This document shows positions 9,914 to 19,215 of a stretch of DNA of 64,000 bases, one piece after another. The translations under genes and the position numbers were made by a program. Every line of letters starts with the position of its first letter. Position 1 is the stretch's first letter. The stretch covers positions 2,728,001 through 2,792,000 of the forward strand of contig NZ_JAGKSR010000001.1 of the NCBI RefSeq assembly GCF_017939615.1, written 5' to 3'. The stretch is from Microbacterium sp. BLY. Lineage in GTDB: Bacteria > Actinomycetota > Actinomycetes > Actinomycetales > Microbacteriaceae. A model generated the notes under the pieces. That model saw nothing but the letters and a program-made list of their open reading frames with translations. It ran no database searches and was not told the origin of the DNA.

Positions 9914-10566
9914 CACACGGGGGTCGCGTAGAGCGGAGAGATCGCGCGGAGGTAGCGCGCGAACAGCTCGCGGCGACGGCGCTTCATGAGCGCCGGGAGC
10001 ACGCGGTAGAGCAGGGTGTTCGGCGCATCGAAGGCCCGGACCGTGAACCACACCTCGTCGTTGTCCTCGCGCCAGTCCACGTCGAAGGACTCCTCGCCGC
10101 TGACGACCGAACCGCCCACGGTGCCCAGCACGAATCCGATCCGCCGGGTCTCCTCGGTGACGGAGATCACCCGCAGCTCGGCGTCGGCGCGCATGCCGCC
10201 CACACGGCCGCGCAGGTGCAGCGTCATCCCCGCACCGACGAACGGCATGCCCTCGGCGTCGTAGCGCGGTTCGACATCGCGCTTGCTGGGCGCGATCGGA
10301 TTGCCCTCGGCATCGAAGCTCACACCGGCGTAGGCGGGCCCCGGGGCGGGACGGACGTCCTCCACGGAGAGCCCGGCGGCGCGCTGCGCCGTCCACGACA
10401 GCAGGGCTTCGCCGGCGGTCTGGAACCGCTCCTCGCCACTGCCGATCCGCCACGATTCCTCCGCCGGGACACTGCGCTCCGGCGGGTACTGCATCAGATC
10501 GGGGGCGTGGGTCGCACCCACGGCCGCATAGTCCACCGTGTCGTCTCGGAAAGTCCCGCGCCGCAT
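9913..10566 (-). CDS. DUF1990 (UPF0548) family protein
   Basis: The 217-residue protein shows the family pattern: an N-terminal HAPDLMQYPPERS segment, an LLSWTAQRAAGL helix and a C-terminal IGFVLGTVGGSVVSGEESFDV core. The family has no established biochemical role. The ATG was chosen because it lies seven bases after a TAGGCT box (probable near-leaderless transcript), although the frame continues 12 codons upstream. It overlaps hemW by one base. Confidence 0.85.
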   Translation of the reverse strand: MRRGTFRDDTVDYAAVGATHAPDLMQYPPERSVPAEESWRIGSGEERFQTAGEALLSWTAQRAAGLSVEDVRPAPGPAYAGVSFDAEGNPIAPSKRDVEPRYDAEGMPFVGAGMTLHLRGRVGGMRADAELRVISVTEETRRIGFVLGTVGGSVVSGEESFDVDWREDNDEVWFTVRAFDAPNTLLYRVLPALMKRRRRELFARYLRAISPLYATPV

Positions 10567-10645
10567 GTGATCCAGCCTACTTGGGCTTCCCTGAGCGAAC
10601 ACCCCCCGCGCCGCACGCCGTCACATCCCCCGGAGAAGGCCGGGC

Positions 10646-10780
10646 CCCTGAGCCCGCCGAAGGGCCCCACACGGCTGGGTCGAAGGGCCCCAGCCTGGGT
10701 CCCTGAGCTTGTCGAAGGGCCCCACACGTCTGGGTCGAAGGGCTCCTCCACAACGCTGGGTCCCTGAGCTTGTCGAAGGG
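10646..10780. repeat. Three copies of a 19-base repeat (CCCTGAGCttGtCGAAGGG)
   Basis: Copies start at 10646, 10701 and 10762; the second and third are identical in CCCTGAGCTTGTCGAAGGG and the first has C for T at three places. Between them are further CTGGGTCGAAGGG pieces. On the other strand the core reads TTCGACAAGCTCAG, the same core that occurs in direct orientation on the right side of the broken GIY-YIG gene (from 11146). This is a dispersed actinobacterial intergenic repeat type; function is unknown. Confidence 0.85.
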
Positions 10781-10830
10781 AACCCCCACACCCCGGGGAA
10801 ACCCGCACGCCCCTCCGCCATGATGGCCCG

Positions 10831-11213
10831 ATGCCATGGACCTACATCCTCGAATGCCGCGACGGCAGCTTCTACACCGGCAGCACGAACGGTGACCTCG
10901 AAGCCCGCGTCTGGGAGCACAACAACGACGACGCGTTTGGGAGCACAACAACGACGACGCGTTCGCCGCGAACTTCACTCGCCGACGGAGACCCGCGGTG
11001 CTCGTCCACGCGGAGCACTTCGACACCGTCGACGCGGCCTTCTTCCGGGAGAAGCAGATCCAGGGGTGAAGCCGTCGGAAGAAGATCGCACTGATCGAGA
11101 GCCGTGGGGAGGATCTGCCGTCGTTGTCGAGGTCGTACGGCGCGCTTCGACAGGCTCAGCGACTCAGCGAGAACACCACGCTTCGACAGGCTCAGCGACC
11201 CAGCGACGACTGA
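10831..11213 (+). pseudogene. Broken GIY-YIG endonuclease-like gene
   Basis: The first 30 codons read as a small GIY-YIG nuclease of the UPF0213/YhbQ type (TYILECRDGSFYTGST). An exact 26-base tandem duplication (10912-10937 and 10938-10963) shifts the frame. Removing one copy restores a protein reading NNDDAFAANFTRRRRP and VLVHAEHFDTVDAAFFREK, but at codon 71 of the restored frame there is TGA (11067-11069) exactly where the family has tryptophan in QGWSRRKKI; translation would otherwise run to a TGA at 11211. Two independent lesions make this a pseudogene. The restored C-terminus reads into the TTCGACAGGCTCAG repeats. Confidence 0.88.
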
Positions 11214-11245
11214 CGCGCTTCGACAGGCTCAGCGACCCAGAGATG
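11143..11245. repeat. TTCGACAGGCTCAGCGAC dispersed repeat, three copies
   Basis: Three copies of CTTCGACAGGCTCAGCGAC are spaced about 40-50 bases apart (starting near 11144, 11180 and 11219). They share the TTCGACAxGCTCAG core of the repeats at 10646-10780 but in the opposite orientation, so the broken nuclease gene is bracketed by inverted copies of one repeat family. Confidence 0.85.
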
Positions 11246-11330
11246 GCGGGCTCAGCGACCCAGAGACGGCGGGCTCAGCGACCCAGAGATGGCGGGCTCA
11301 GCGACCCAGAGACGGCGGGCTCAGCGACCC
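11228..11330. repeat. 23-base tandem repeat with 46-base alternation
   Basis: CTCAGCGACCCAGAGAtGGCGGG recurs with an exact 23-base period (starts at 11228, 11251, 11274, 11297, 11320). Successive units alternate GATGG and GACGG, so the higher-order unit is 46 bases. It seems to have grown out of the third dispersed repeat copy. It ends just before the lepA stop codon and is not coding in a convincing way. Confidence 0.88.
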
Positions 11331-11356
11331 CGCGCGGGCTACCCGGGGAGAGCGGG

Positions 11357-13225
11357 CTACTTCTTGTCCTTGGTCTCCACGTCGCCGGAGAGCGCGGCGA
11401 TGAACGCCTCCTGGGGGACCTCGACGCGACCGACCATCTTCATGCGCTTCTTGCCCTCCTTCTGCTTCTCGAGGAGCTTGCGCTTGCGGGTGATGTCACC
11501 GCCGTAGCACTTCGCGAGCACATCCTTGCGGATCGCGCGGATGGTCTCGCGGGCGATGATGCGGGCGCCGATCGCGGCCTGGATCGGCACCTCGAATTGC
11601 TGACGCGGGATGAGCTTGCGCAGCCGCTCCGCCATCATCGTGCCGTACGCGTACGCCTTGTCGCGGTGCACGATCGAGCTGAACGCGTCGACCTTCTCGC
11701 CCTGGAGGAGGATGTCGACCTTGACGAGGTCGGCCTCCTGCTGCCCGGAGGGCTCGTAGTCGAGCGACGCGTAGCCCTGCGTCTTGGACTTGAGCTGGTC
11801 GAAGAAGTCGAACACGATCTCGCCGAGCGGCATGTTGTAGCGCAGCTCGACACGCTCCTCGGAGAAGTACTCCATGCCGAGCAGCGTGCCGCGACGCGAC
11901 TGGCACAGTTCCATGACGGTACCGACGTAGTCCTTGGGCAGCAGGATCGCGGCCTTGACCATCGGCTCCGACACCGAGCCGATGCGCCCGTCGGGGTACT
12001 CGCTCGGGTTCGTCACCGTCACCGTCTCGCCGGTGTCGCTCGTGACGACCTCGTAGATCACGCTCGGGGCGGTGGTGATGAGATCGAGCCCGAACTCGCG
12101 GGCGAGCCGCTCCGTCACGATCTCCAGGTGAAGCAGGCCGAGGAAGCCGCAGCGGAAGCCGAAACCGAGGGCGACAGAGGTCTCCGGCTCGTACTGCAGC
12201 GACGCGTCGGACAGCTTCAGCTTGTCGAGCGCCTCCCGCAATTCGGCGTAGTCGCTGCCGTCGATCGGGTAGATGCCTGAGAACACCATCGGCTTCGGGT
12301 CGGTATAGCCGGGGAGAGCCTCGGCGGCGGGCTTGCGGGCGTTGGTGATCGTGTCGCCGACCTTCGACTGCCGCACGTCCTTCACCCCGGTGATGAGGTA
12401 TCCCACCTCGCCGACGCCGAGGCCCTTGGTCGGGGTCGGCTCGGGGCTGGACACACCGACCTCGAGCGCCTCGTGGTTCGCGCCGGTCGACATCATCTGG
12501 ATGCGCTCGCGGGGCGAGAGACTGCCGTCGACCATGCGGACGTACGTGACGACCCCGCGATAGGCGTCGTAGACCGAGTCGAAGATCATGGCGCGGGCCG
12601 GGGCCTCCGCGTCGCCCACCGGCGCCGGGATCTCCTGGACGATCCGGTCGAGCAGATCCTCCACGCCCATGCCGGTCTTGCCGGACACCCGCAGCACATC
12701 CTCCGGCTTGCCGCCGATCAGCGACGCGAGCTCCTTGGCGTACTTCTCCGGGTCCGCGGCGGGCAGATCGATCTTGTTGAGGACCGGGATGATGTGGAGG
12801 TCGTTCTCCAGCGCGAGGTACAGGTTGGCGAGCGTCTGGGCCTCGATGCCCTGTGCGGCGTCCACGAGGAGGATCGCGCCCTCGCAGGCGGCCAGCGACC
12901 GCGACACCTCGTAGGTGAAGTCGACGTGACCGGGCGTGTCGATCATGTTGAGCGCGAAGACGTCGTCTGTCCCCGGCGTCTCGCCGACGGCCCACGGCAT
13001 CCGCACCGCCTGGCTCTTGATCGTGATGCCGCGCTCACGCTCGATGTCCATGCGGTCGAGGTACTGGGCCCGCATGTCCCGCTCCGCGACCACACCGGTG
13101 ATCTGGAGCATGCGGTCGGCCAGGGTCGACTTGCCGTGGTCGATGTGGGCGATGATGCAGAAATTACGGATCTGCGCAGCCGGCGTCGCGGCAGGCTGGA
13201 GCGGGGTGAGAGCGCGTGGGGACAT
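11357..13225 (-). CDS. lepA: Elongation factor 4 (LepA)
   Basis: LepA is a ribosome-dependent GTPase that acts in 30S biogenesis and back-translocation. The 622-residue protein has the P-loop AHIDHGKST (residues 26-34), the DTPGHVDF switch motif, NKID, the EF-G-like domains and the LepA-specific C-terminal domain ending in [16 protein letters not shown]. The ATG at 13225 follows GACGGGAC and lies nine bases after a TACAAT box, which is likely its -10 element. It is monocistronic: repeats lie downstream and a divergent ABC operon upstream. Confidence 0.96.
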   Translation of the reverse strand: MSPRALTPLQPAATPAAQIRNFCIIAHIDHGKSTLADRMLQITGVVAERDMRAQYLDRMDIERERGITIKSQAVRMPWAVGETPGTDDVFALNMIDTPGHVDFTYEVSRSLAACEGAILLVDAAQGIEAQTLANLYLALENDLHIIPVLNKIDLPAADPEKYAKELASLIGGKPEDVLRVSGKTGMGVEDLLDRIVQEIPAPVGDAEAPARAMIFDSVYDAYRGVVTYVRMVDGSLSPRERIQMMSTGANHEALEVGVSSPEPTPTKGLGVGEVGYLITGVKDVRQSKVGDTITNARKPAAEALPGYTDPKPMVFSGIYPIDGSDYAELREALDKLKLSDASLQYEPETSVALGFGFRCGFLGLLHLEIVTERLAREFGLDLITTAPSVIYEVVTSDTGETVTVTNPSEYPDGRIGSVSEPMVKAAILLPKDYVGTVMELCQSRRGTLLGMEYFSEERVELRYNMPLGEIVFDFFDQLKSKTQGYASLDYEPSGQQEADLVKVDILLQGEKVDAFSSIVHRDKAYAYGTMMAERLRKLIPRQQFEVPIQAAIGARIIARETIRAIRKDVLAKCYGGDITRKRKLLEKQKEGKKRMKMVGRVEVPQEAFIAALSGDVETKDKK

Positions 13226-13468
13226 GTCCCGTCGATTGTACGGTGAGGGCCCTCGTAATCCCCATTCCGGCGTATCGGTGATAGTCTCCCGAAGTTGCCC
13301 GGGATCAATCCGTGACACCGGATCCCGTAAGCGATACGACTCCGTCACAGACTCCGTGAGGGCTGTCGCGTCGCGCGGAAACGGCGGATGACACCCGATC
13401 ATCCGCCCGGCTCAGCGTTGCGTCGGCAGACCCCGAGCGCGTCTGGAGAAGAGAAAGACTATTCCCCC

Positions 13469-14452
13469 TTGATCAAGTACCTCGCGCGCCGTGCCCTCGG
13501 CTGGCTGCTCATGATCGTGGTCGCGACGAACCTCACCTACTTCCTCGCGTGGGGCTTCCTCGATCCGCGCAGCAACTACGTGGGTCGTCGTCCTCCGCTC
13601 ACTCCGGAGCAGATCGACAACGTCCTCGTCCCCCGCAACCTCAGCGACACGGTCCCGCTGATCGAACGGTGGTGGAACTGGTTCTCGGGAATCCTGCTGC
13701 GGTGGGACTGGGGCGTGAGCCCGACGGGCCAGTCGGTGAACGAGCAGGTCGCCTACCGCATGTGGGTGAGCGCGGAGCTCGTCCTCGGCGCCACGATCAT
13801 CGCCGCCGTGCTCGGAGTGTGGCTCGGTGTCTACACCGCCTCGCGCCAGTACAAGCTCGCCGACCGCATCGGCCAGGCGACGTCGATCATCACGATGAAC
13901 ATCAACATCATCGTCGCCGGTCTCGCCGTGGTCCTCCTGGCGATCTCGCTGAACGAGTGGACCGGCATCCGCATCTTCTACGTCACCGGCTCGTCGAGCC
14001 CTGGCGTCACCGGGTTCTTCCCGACGATCATCGACGCTCTGCAGCACGTGACGCTGCCGACCATCGCCCTCGTGCTCGTCGGTTACGCGCAGTACCACTT
14101 CCTTCAGCGCTCCCTGCTCCTGGACAACATCAACGCCGATTACGTCCGCACGGCGCGCGCCAAGGGGCTCACGAAGGCCAAGGCCATCCGCAAGCACGCG
14201 CTGCGCACCTCCCTGATCCCCGTCGCCACCCAGGTCGCCTTCACGATCCCGACGATCTTCACCGGCGCGATCCTGACCGAGACGATCTTCGCCTGGCAGG
14301 GCATGGGGCGTTACTTCCTCGACACCATCAACCAGAACGACATCAACGGTGTCGTGGCGGTCGCCGCCTTCGGCGCCGTTCTGACCGCGATCGGCGCCGT
14401 CCTGGCGGACATCATCGTGGTCATCCTCGACCCGCGAGTGAGGGTGAGCTGA
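13469..14452 (+). CDS. ABC transporter permease, OppB-like
   Basis: First permease of an oligopeptide-type importer. It has about six membrane segments, an extracytoplasmic loop after the first, and the EAA-like loop ADYVRTARAKGLTKAKAIRKHALR, which contacts the ATPases. I prefer the TTG start (protein begins LIKYLARRALGWLL, as in homologs), but an in-frame ATG at 13388 with GGCGG before it would add 27 residues with no family similarity. The 240-base gap to the divergent lepA gene should hold its promoter. Two bases separate its stop from the next permease start. Confidence 0.88.
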   Translation: MIKYLARRALGWLLMIVVATNLTYFLAWGFLDPRSNYVGRRPPLTPEQIDNVLVPRNLSDTVPLIERWWNWFSGILLRWDWGVSPTGQSVNEQVAYRMWVSAELVLGATIIAAVLGVWLGVYTASRQYKLADRIGQATSIITMNINIIVAGLAVVLLAISLNEWTGIRIFYVTGSSSPGVTGFFPTIIDALQHVTLPTIALVLVGYAQYHFLQRSLLLDNINADYVRTARAKGLTKAKAIRKHALRTSLIPVATQVAFTIPTIFTGAILTETIFAWQGMGRYFLDTINQNDINGVVAVAAFGAVLTAIGAVLADIIVVILDPRVRVS

Positions 14453-14454
14453 CA

Positions 14455-15375
14455 ATGACCACCGAAATGATCGATCCCCTCGTCGAGCCGCCCGTCGGCC
14501 CCCCGCAGCCGGCTGACAAGTCGCTCTCCAAGTGGACGCTGTACACGCGCCGGTTCCTGCGCAACAAGCCGGCGGTCGGCGGCGTCGTGGTGCTGTTCGT
14601 CCTGATCCTGTTCGCGACGCTCGGTCCGCTGCTCTCCCGCTACACGGTCAGCGACATGGACTTCCTCGCGCTGAGCTCGCCGCCGTCGGCCGAGCACTGG
14701 TTCGGAACCAACGGCGCCGGAAACGACACGTACACGCAGACCGCGATCGGCCTGCAGCGCTCCCTCATGATCGCCATCACCGTGTCCGTCGGCACCACGA
14801 TCCTGTCGGCCCTCGTCGGCACCGCCGCCGCCTACTTCGGCGGATGGTTCGAGCGCATCGCGCTGCTGGTGATCCACTTCATGATGGTCGTGCCCACGTT
14901 CCTCATCCTCTCGGTCATCTCGAACGACTCGGGCGGCGTGTGGTGGGTCATCGCCCTGGTCATGATCTTCGTCTCCTGGTTCTTCCCGGCTCGGATCATC
15001 TGGACCATGGCCCTGTCGCTCCGTGAGCGCGAGTACGTGCAGGCCGCGCGCTACATGGGGGTCCGCGGCGGACGCATCGTCCTGCGGCACCTGGTCCCCA
15101 ACATCGGCTCGCTGCTGGTGATCAACTTCACCCTCGGCATCGTCGCGGCCGTGACCACCGAGACCGGGCTGTCGTTCATCGGCTTCGGCGTCAAGATCCC
15201 CGACGTCTCCCTCGGCTCGCTCATCGGCGAGGGCAGCACGACCATCACGAGCTCGCCCTGGCTGTTCTACTTCCCGGCCCTCGTCCTCACTCTGCTCACC
15301 GTCTCGATGGCTCTCATCGCCGACGGTCTGCGGGACGCCCTCGATCCCACCTCGGCTGCTGGAGGCCGCGCATGA
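14455..15375 (+). CDS. ABC transporter permease, OppC-like
   Basis: Second permease, 306 residues: a cytoplasmic N-terminus of about 40 residues with the OppC_N hydrophobic segment, the HWFGTNGAGNDTYTQ pattern typical of OppC/DppC, five further membrane segments and the EAA loop REYVQAARYMGVRGGRIVLRH. It pairs with the preceding permease to form the channel. A GAGGGTGAG ribosome site lies at the end of the first permease gene, and its stop overlaps the ATPase start (ATGA). Confidence 0.93.
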   Translation: MTTEMIDPLVEPPVGPPQPADKSLSKWTLYTRRFLRNKPAVGGVVVLFVLILFATLGPLLSRYTVSDMDFLALSSPPSAEHWFGTNGAGNDTYTQTAIGLQRSLMIAITVSVGTTILSALVGTAAAYFGGWFERIALLVIHFMMVVPTFLILSVISNDSGGVWWVIALVMIFVSWFFPARIIWTMALSLREREYVQAARYMGVRGGRIVLRHLVPNIGSLLVINFTLGIVAAVTTETGLSFIGFGVKIPDVSLGSLIGEGSTTITSSPWLFYFPALVLTLLTVSMALIADGLRDALDPTSAAGGRA

Positions 15376-17300
15376 GCCCTATCCTCTCCGTCCGCGACCT
15401 CAACGTCAGCTTCGCGTCCGAGGCCGGCCGCGTGCACGCCGTCCGCGGCGTCTCGTTCGACCTGGAGGCCGGGAAGACCCTCGGCATCGTCGGGGAGTCC
15501 GGGTCGGGCAAGTCGGTCACCTCGCTGGCGGTGATGGGCCTGCTCGACGAGAACGCCAAGGTCTCCGGCTCCATCATGTTCGACGGCCAGGAGCTGATCG
15601 GCAAGACGGACGGACAGCTCTCCGCGATCCGCGGCAACGGCCTGTCCATGATCTTCCAGGACCCGCTGACCTCGCTCACCCCCGTGTACACGATCGGCAC
15701 GCAGCTGATCGAGGCACTGACCGTGCACCGCAACCTGAGCGGCAAAGAGGCCAACGCCCGGGCGATCGACCTCCTCAAGCTCGTCGGGATCCCCGAGCCG
15801 GAGAAGCGCATGAAGGCCTTCCCGCACGAGTTCTCGGGCGGCATGCGCCAGCGTGTGGTCATCGCCATCGCGATGGCGAACGACCCCAAGCTGATCATCG
15901 CCGACGAGCCGACCACGGCCCTCGACGTGACCATCCAGGCGCAGATCCTCGACCTCATCGAGAAGGCGCAGGACGAGACCGGCGCGGCCGTGATGATGAT
16001 CACGCACGACATGGGTGTCGTGGCCCGCACCGCCGACGACGTCATGGTCATGTACGCGGGCAAGCCCGTCGAGCAGGCCCCCGTCAGGGAGCTGTTCCAC
16101 AAGACCCGGATGCCGTACTCGATCGGCCTCCTCGGCGCGATCCCGCGTGTGGACAAGGCCGAGAAGGAGCCGCTGACCCCGATCAAGGGCAACCCGCCGC
16201 TGCTCATCGATCTTCCCGATGCGTGCCCGTTCGCGGACCGCTGCCCGATCGTGATCGACGCCTGCCGCACGAAGGAGCCCGAGCTCCTCCCCGCGCACAC
16301 CGGCAGCACGGCGGACCACCGCGCGGCGTGCATCCGTGCGGACGAGATCGAGGATGGCGGCATGCTCGGCGGCCTCCCCGTGTACCCCGTGCGCGAGGTC
16401 CCCGAGAGCGACCTCACCCGCCTCCCCCGCGAGGAGCGGCCGGTGACGCTCGAGGTGAGGAACCTCACCAAGACGTTCCCGCTGCTCAAGGGCGCGTTCC
16501 TCAAGCGCAAGGTCGGCGAGGTCCATGCGATCAAGGGCATCAGCTTCGACGTGCGCGAGGGCGAGACGATGGCCATCGTGGGCGAGTCGGGGTCCGGCAA
16601 GACCACGACGCTGCTGCAGATCATGGACATGGTCAAGCAGACCGAAGGCGACATCGTGATCGCCGGCACGAGCGTCAACGACATCCGCAGCCACAAGGTC
16701 GAGCGCGCGCTGCGCCGCGACATCCAGATCGTGTTCCAGGACCCGATGGGGGCCCTGGACCCGCGCATGACCGTCGCGGACATCATCGCGGAGCCGCTGA
16801 CCGCGATCGGCACCCCCAGCAGCGAGGTGCACCGCCGCGTGGGCGAGCTCATGGATCTCGTCGGGCTCAACCCGGCGCATCGCGACCGCTTCCCTCAGGC
16901 GTTCTCCGGTGGCCAGCGGCAGCGCATCGGCATCGCCCGCGCGCTGTCGACGAACCCGAAGATCGTGGTCCTCGACGAGCCGGTCTCCGCGCTCGACGTG
17001 TCGATCCAGGCCGGCGTCATCAACCTGCTCGACGAGCTGAAGGTGAAGCTCGGGCTGTCGTACCTCTTCGTCGCCCACGACCTGTCGGTGGTGCGTCACA
17101 TCGCCGACCGCGTCGCGGTGATGTACCTCGGCGACTTCGTCGAGCACGGCGATGTGGACGAGGTGTTCGACAACCCGCAGCACCCGTACACCAAGGCGCT
17201 GCTGTCGGCGATCCCCGTTCCCGACCCGGACATCGAGCGCACGCGACAGCGCGTGGTCTTCGACCCGGAGACGATGAGCACCAAGCCGGCGACGGTCTGA
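15372..17300 (+). CDS. ABC transporter ATP-binding protein, fused OppD-OppF
   Basis: The 642-residue protein carries two complete nucleotide-binding domains, so one chain replaces the OppD and OppF subunits. The first half has GESGSGKS (about 41-48), the signature SGGMRQRV and DEPTTALD; the second has GESGSGKT (about 402-409), SGGQRQRI and DEPVSALD. After the first domain comes the oligopeptide-transporter C-terminal region with the cysteine pattern CPFADRCPIVIDAC, which in relatives can hold an iron-sulfur cluster. Four-base overlap with the permease gene. Confidence 0.94.
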   Translation: MSPILSVRDLNVSFASEAGRVHAVRGVSFDLEAGKTLGIVGESGSGKSVTSLAVMGLLDENAKVSGSIMFDGQELIGKTDGQLSAIRGNGLSMIFQDPLTSLTPVYTIGTQLIEALTVHRNLSGKEANARAIDLLKLVGIPEPEKRMKAFPHEFSGGMRQRVVIAIAMANDPKLIIADEPTTALDVTIQAQILDLIEKAQDETGAAVMMITHDMGVVARTADDVMVMYAGKPVEQAPVRELFHKTRMPYSIGLLGAIPRVDKAEKEPLTPIKGNPPLLIDLPDACPFADRCPIVIDACRTKEPELLPAHTGSTADHRAACIRADEIEDGGMLGGLPVYPVREVPESDLTRLPREERPVTLEVRNLTKTFPLLKGAFLKRKVGEVHAIKGISFDVREGETMAIVGESGSGKTTTLLQIMDMVKQTEGDIVIAGTSVNDIRSHKVERALRRDIQIVFQDPMGALDPRMTVADIIAEPLTAIGTPSSEVHRRVGELMDLVGLNPAHRDRFPQAFSGGQRQRIGIARALSTNPKIVVLDEPVSALDVSIQAGVINLLDELKVKLGLSYLFVAHDLSVVRHIADRVAVMYLGDFVEHGDVDEVFDNPQHPYTKALLSAIPVPDPDIERTRQRVVFDPETMSTKPATV

Positions 17301-17430
17301 GCCGGTCGAGCTCGCGACCTGTGGTCACCGTCCGATAACGGTTAGCCGGTATTCACCGCCGGGCGCCGTACCGGTATGCGGCTCGAACTATTCTTCCCTT
17401 TATGACACGCCGTAAGGCGAAAGGAGCACC

Positions 17431-19140
17431 ATGAAGCAGTACAAGCTGATGGGAGCGCTGGCATTCACCGGCGTTCTCGCACTCGCGATCAGCGGGTGCG
17501 CTGCCGGTAACGGCGGCAGTGGCGACAGCGGCGACAACGGCGAAGCAGCCGAGGTCGAGATGGCGAACTACAACCCGCAGCCGCGCGAGAACCTGAAGGA
17601 GGGTGGCGAGGTCAACTTCGCCATCCGCGAGGTCCCGCCGCAGCTGAACTCGTTCAACAGCGACGGCAGCGCGGACACCGCGCGTATCGCCGCGTGGTAC
17701 ATGCCGCAGATCATCCTGATGGAGCCGGACGGCACGCAGTACAAGAACGACAACTACCTGTCGGAGTGGAAGAACGAGGTCAAGGACGGCAAGACGGTCC
17801 TGACCTTCACGTTCACCGACGAGGCCCACTGGAACGATGGCACGGACATGGACTGGACCGCCATCGACGCCACGTGGAAGGCCAACCGCTCGTACGACGA
17901 GGGCTTCAACCCGAACGCGACCGACGGGTACAAGGAGATCGAGTCCGTCGAGCAGGGTGACACCCCCAAGACGGCCATCGTGACCTTCAAGGGCGAGTTC
18001 GCCTGGCCGCAGATGCCGTTCAACGGTGGCGTCATGCACCCGGCTCTCGCCGACCCGGCCGTCTTCAACGAGGCCATGATCGAGAACCCGCACCCCGAGT
18101 GGGGCGCCGGCCCGTACACGATCGACGAGTTCGACGCGAACAAGGGCTACGTCTCCTTCAAGCCGAACCCCGAGTGGTGGGGCGACGCCCCGCTCCTCGA
18201 CAAGGTCACGATGACCGGCATGGACACCCAGGCCGGCGTCAACGCCTTCAAGAACGGCGAGGTCGACATGGTCGAGACGGGCTCCCAGGAGCTCATCGAC
18301 CAGGTGAAGGACGTCGACGGCGCTGTCGTGTACCGCGCGCAGCAGACCGCCAACACGATCCTGCAGGTCGACTCCACGAAGCCGCAGTTCGAGGACGTCA
18401 AGGTCCGCGAGGCGTTCTTCAAGGCGATCAACATCGATCAGCAGAAGCAGATCGCGTGGAACGGCCTCGGCTACGAAGAGGAGCCGGCCGGTTCGCTGAC
18501 GCTCTTCTCGTTCCAGCCCGGGTACACCGACTCGATGAAGGCCGCCGGCTGGAAGTTCGATGTCGAGGGCGCCAAGAAGCTGCTCGACGAGGCCGGCTGG
18601 ACCGAAGGCTCCGACGGCATCCGTGAGAAGGACGGCGTCAAGCTCTCCGTCGTCTACCCGATCTGGAGCGACTCGGCCACGGCGAAGGCGCTCGCGCAGT
18701 CGCTGCAGGCCCAGGAGAAGGAGGTGGGCATCGACGTCAAGGTCGAGGTTCGCCCCGCCAGCGAGTTCTCTTCGGACTACACGTCGAAGAACTGGGACGT
18801 CTCCGGCCTCCGCTTCACCTCGTCCGACCCGTTCGGTGCCGCCTGGTTCTGCCAGCTGTACTGCTCGGACTCCGGTCTGAACCTGTCGGGCGTCGGCGAC
18901 GCCGAGCTCGACGCGGAGATCAAGGACAAGGTCGAGTCGCAGACCGACCCCGAGGCGCAGACCAAGGCCGCCATGGAGCTCGAGCCCGAGATCTACAAGC
19001 GCTGGGGTCTCATCCCGCTGTACAACGGCCCGCAGATCTACACGGTCAAGGAAGGCCTCGCCAACCTGACCCCGGAGCCCTACGTGGGTCTGGATCTGTT
19101 CGGCATCACGCCGGTCGAGAACGTCGGCTGGGAGAAGTAA
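17431..19140 (+). CDS. ABC transporter substrate-binding lipoprotein, family 5
   Basis: The 569-residue protein begins with a lipoprotein signal (KQYKLMGALAFTGVLALA then the lipobox SGC at about residue 23) followed by a Gly/Ser-rich linker, so it is anchored outside the membrane. The rest is the SBP_bac_5 fold (NYNPQPRENLKEGGEVNFA, AGPYTIDEFD, VREAFFKAINID). It is last in the permease-permease-ATPase-receptor operon, after a 130-base gap that ends in GAAAGGAG and probably has an extra promoter to raise receptor expression. The ligand is likely a peptide, but this is by family only. A strong terminator follows. Confidence 0.94.
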   Translation: MKQYKLMGALAFTGVLALAISGCAAGNGGSGDSGDNGEAAEVEMANYNPQPRENLKEGGEVNFAIREVPPQLNSFNSDGSADTARIAAWYMPQIILMEPDGTQYKNDNYLSEWKNEVKDGKTVLTFTFTDEAHWNDGTDMDWTAIDATWKANRSYDEGFNPNATDGYKEIESVEQGDTPKTAIVTFKGEFAWPQMPFNGGVMHPALADPAVFNEAMIENPHPEWGAGPYTIDEFDANKGYVSFKPNPEWWGDAPLLDKVTMTGMDTQAGVNAFKNGEVDMVETGSQELIDQVKDVDGAVVYRAQQTANTILQVDSTKPQFEDVKVREAFFKAINIDQQKQIAWNGLGYEEEPAGSLTLFSFQPGYTDSMKAAGWKFDVEGAKKLLDEAGWTEGSDGIREKDGVKLSVVYPIWSDSATAKALAQSLQAQEKEVGIDVKVEVRPASEFSSDYTSKNWDVSGLRFTSSDPFGAAWFCQLYCSDSGLNLSGVGDAELDAEIKDKVESQTDPEAQTKAAMELEPEIYKRWGLIPLYNGPQIYTVKEGLANLTPEPYVGLDLFGITPVENVGWEK

Positions 19141-19164
19141 CTCCCTCTGACACGACTCGTGTCG

Positions 19165-19203
19165 AAGCGGGGTCGGTGGTTCATCCACCGGCCCCGCTTT
19201 CCT
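19165..19203 (+). terminator. Rho-independent terminator after the ABC operon
   Basis: A near-perfect 15-base stem (19165-19179 with 19185-19199; one mismatched pair) closes a five-base loop and is followed by TTTCCTT. The outer bases AAGCGGGG pair with CCCCGCTT. Confidence 0.88.
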
Positions 19204-19209
19204 TATGCT
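19204..19209 (+). promoter_or_regulatory. Probable leaderless -10 box for the alpha/beta hydrolase
   Basis: TATGCT followed by six bases and then the GTG start. It overlaps the tail of the preceding terminator, so the hydrolase is separated from the ABC operon. Confidence 0.55.
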
Positions 19210-19215
19210 GAAGGC

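Noticed and set aside
10831..11094. An intact 87-residue GIY-YIG-like protein
   Set aside because: After residue 35 the reading is out of frame because of the 26-base duplication, giving Thr/Ser/Arg-rich nonsense; a pseudogene explains it better.
11228..11330. Regular 23-base repeats as a possible CRISPR array
   Set aside because: There are no unique spacers; units are head-to-tail with one alternating base and no cas genes are nearby.
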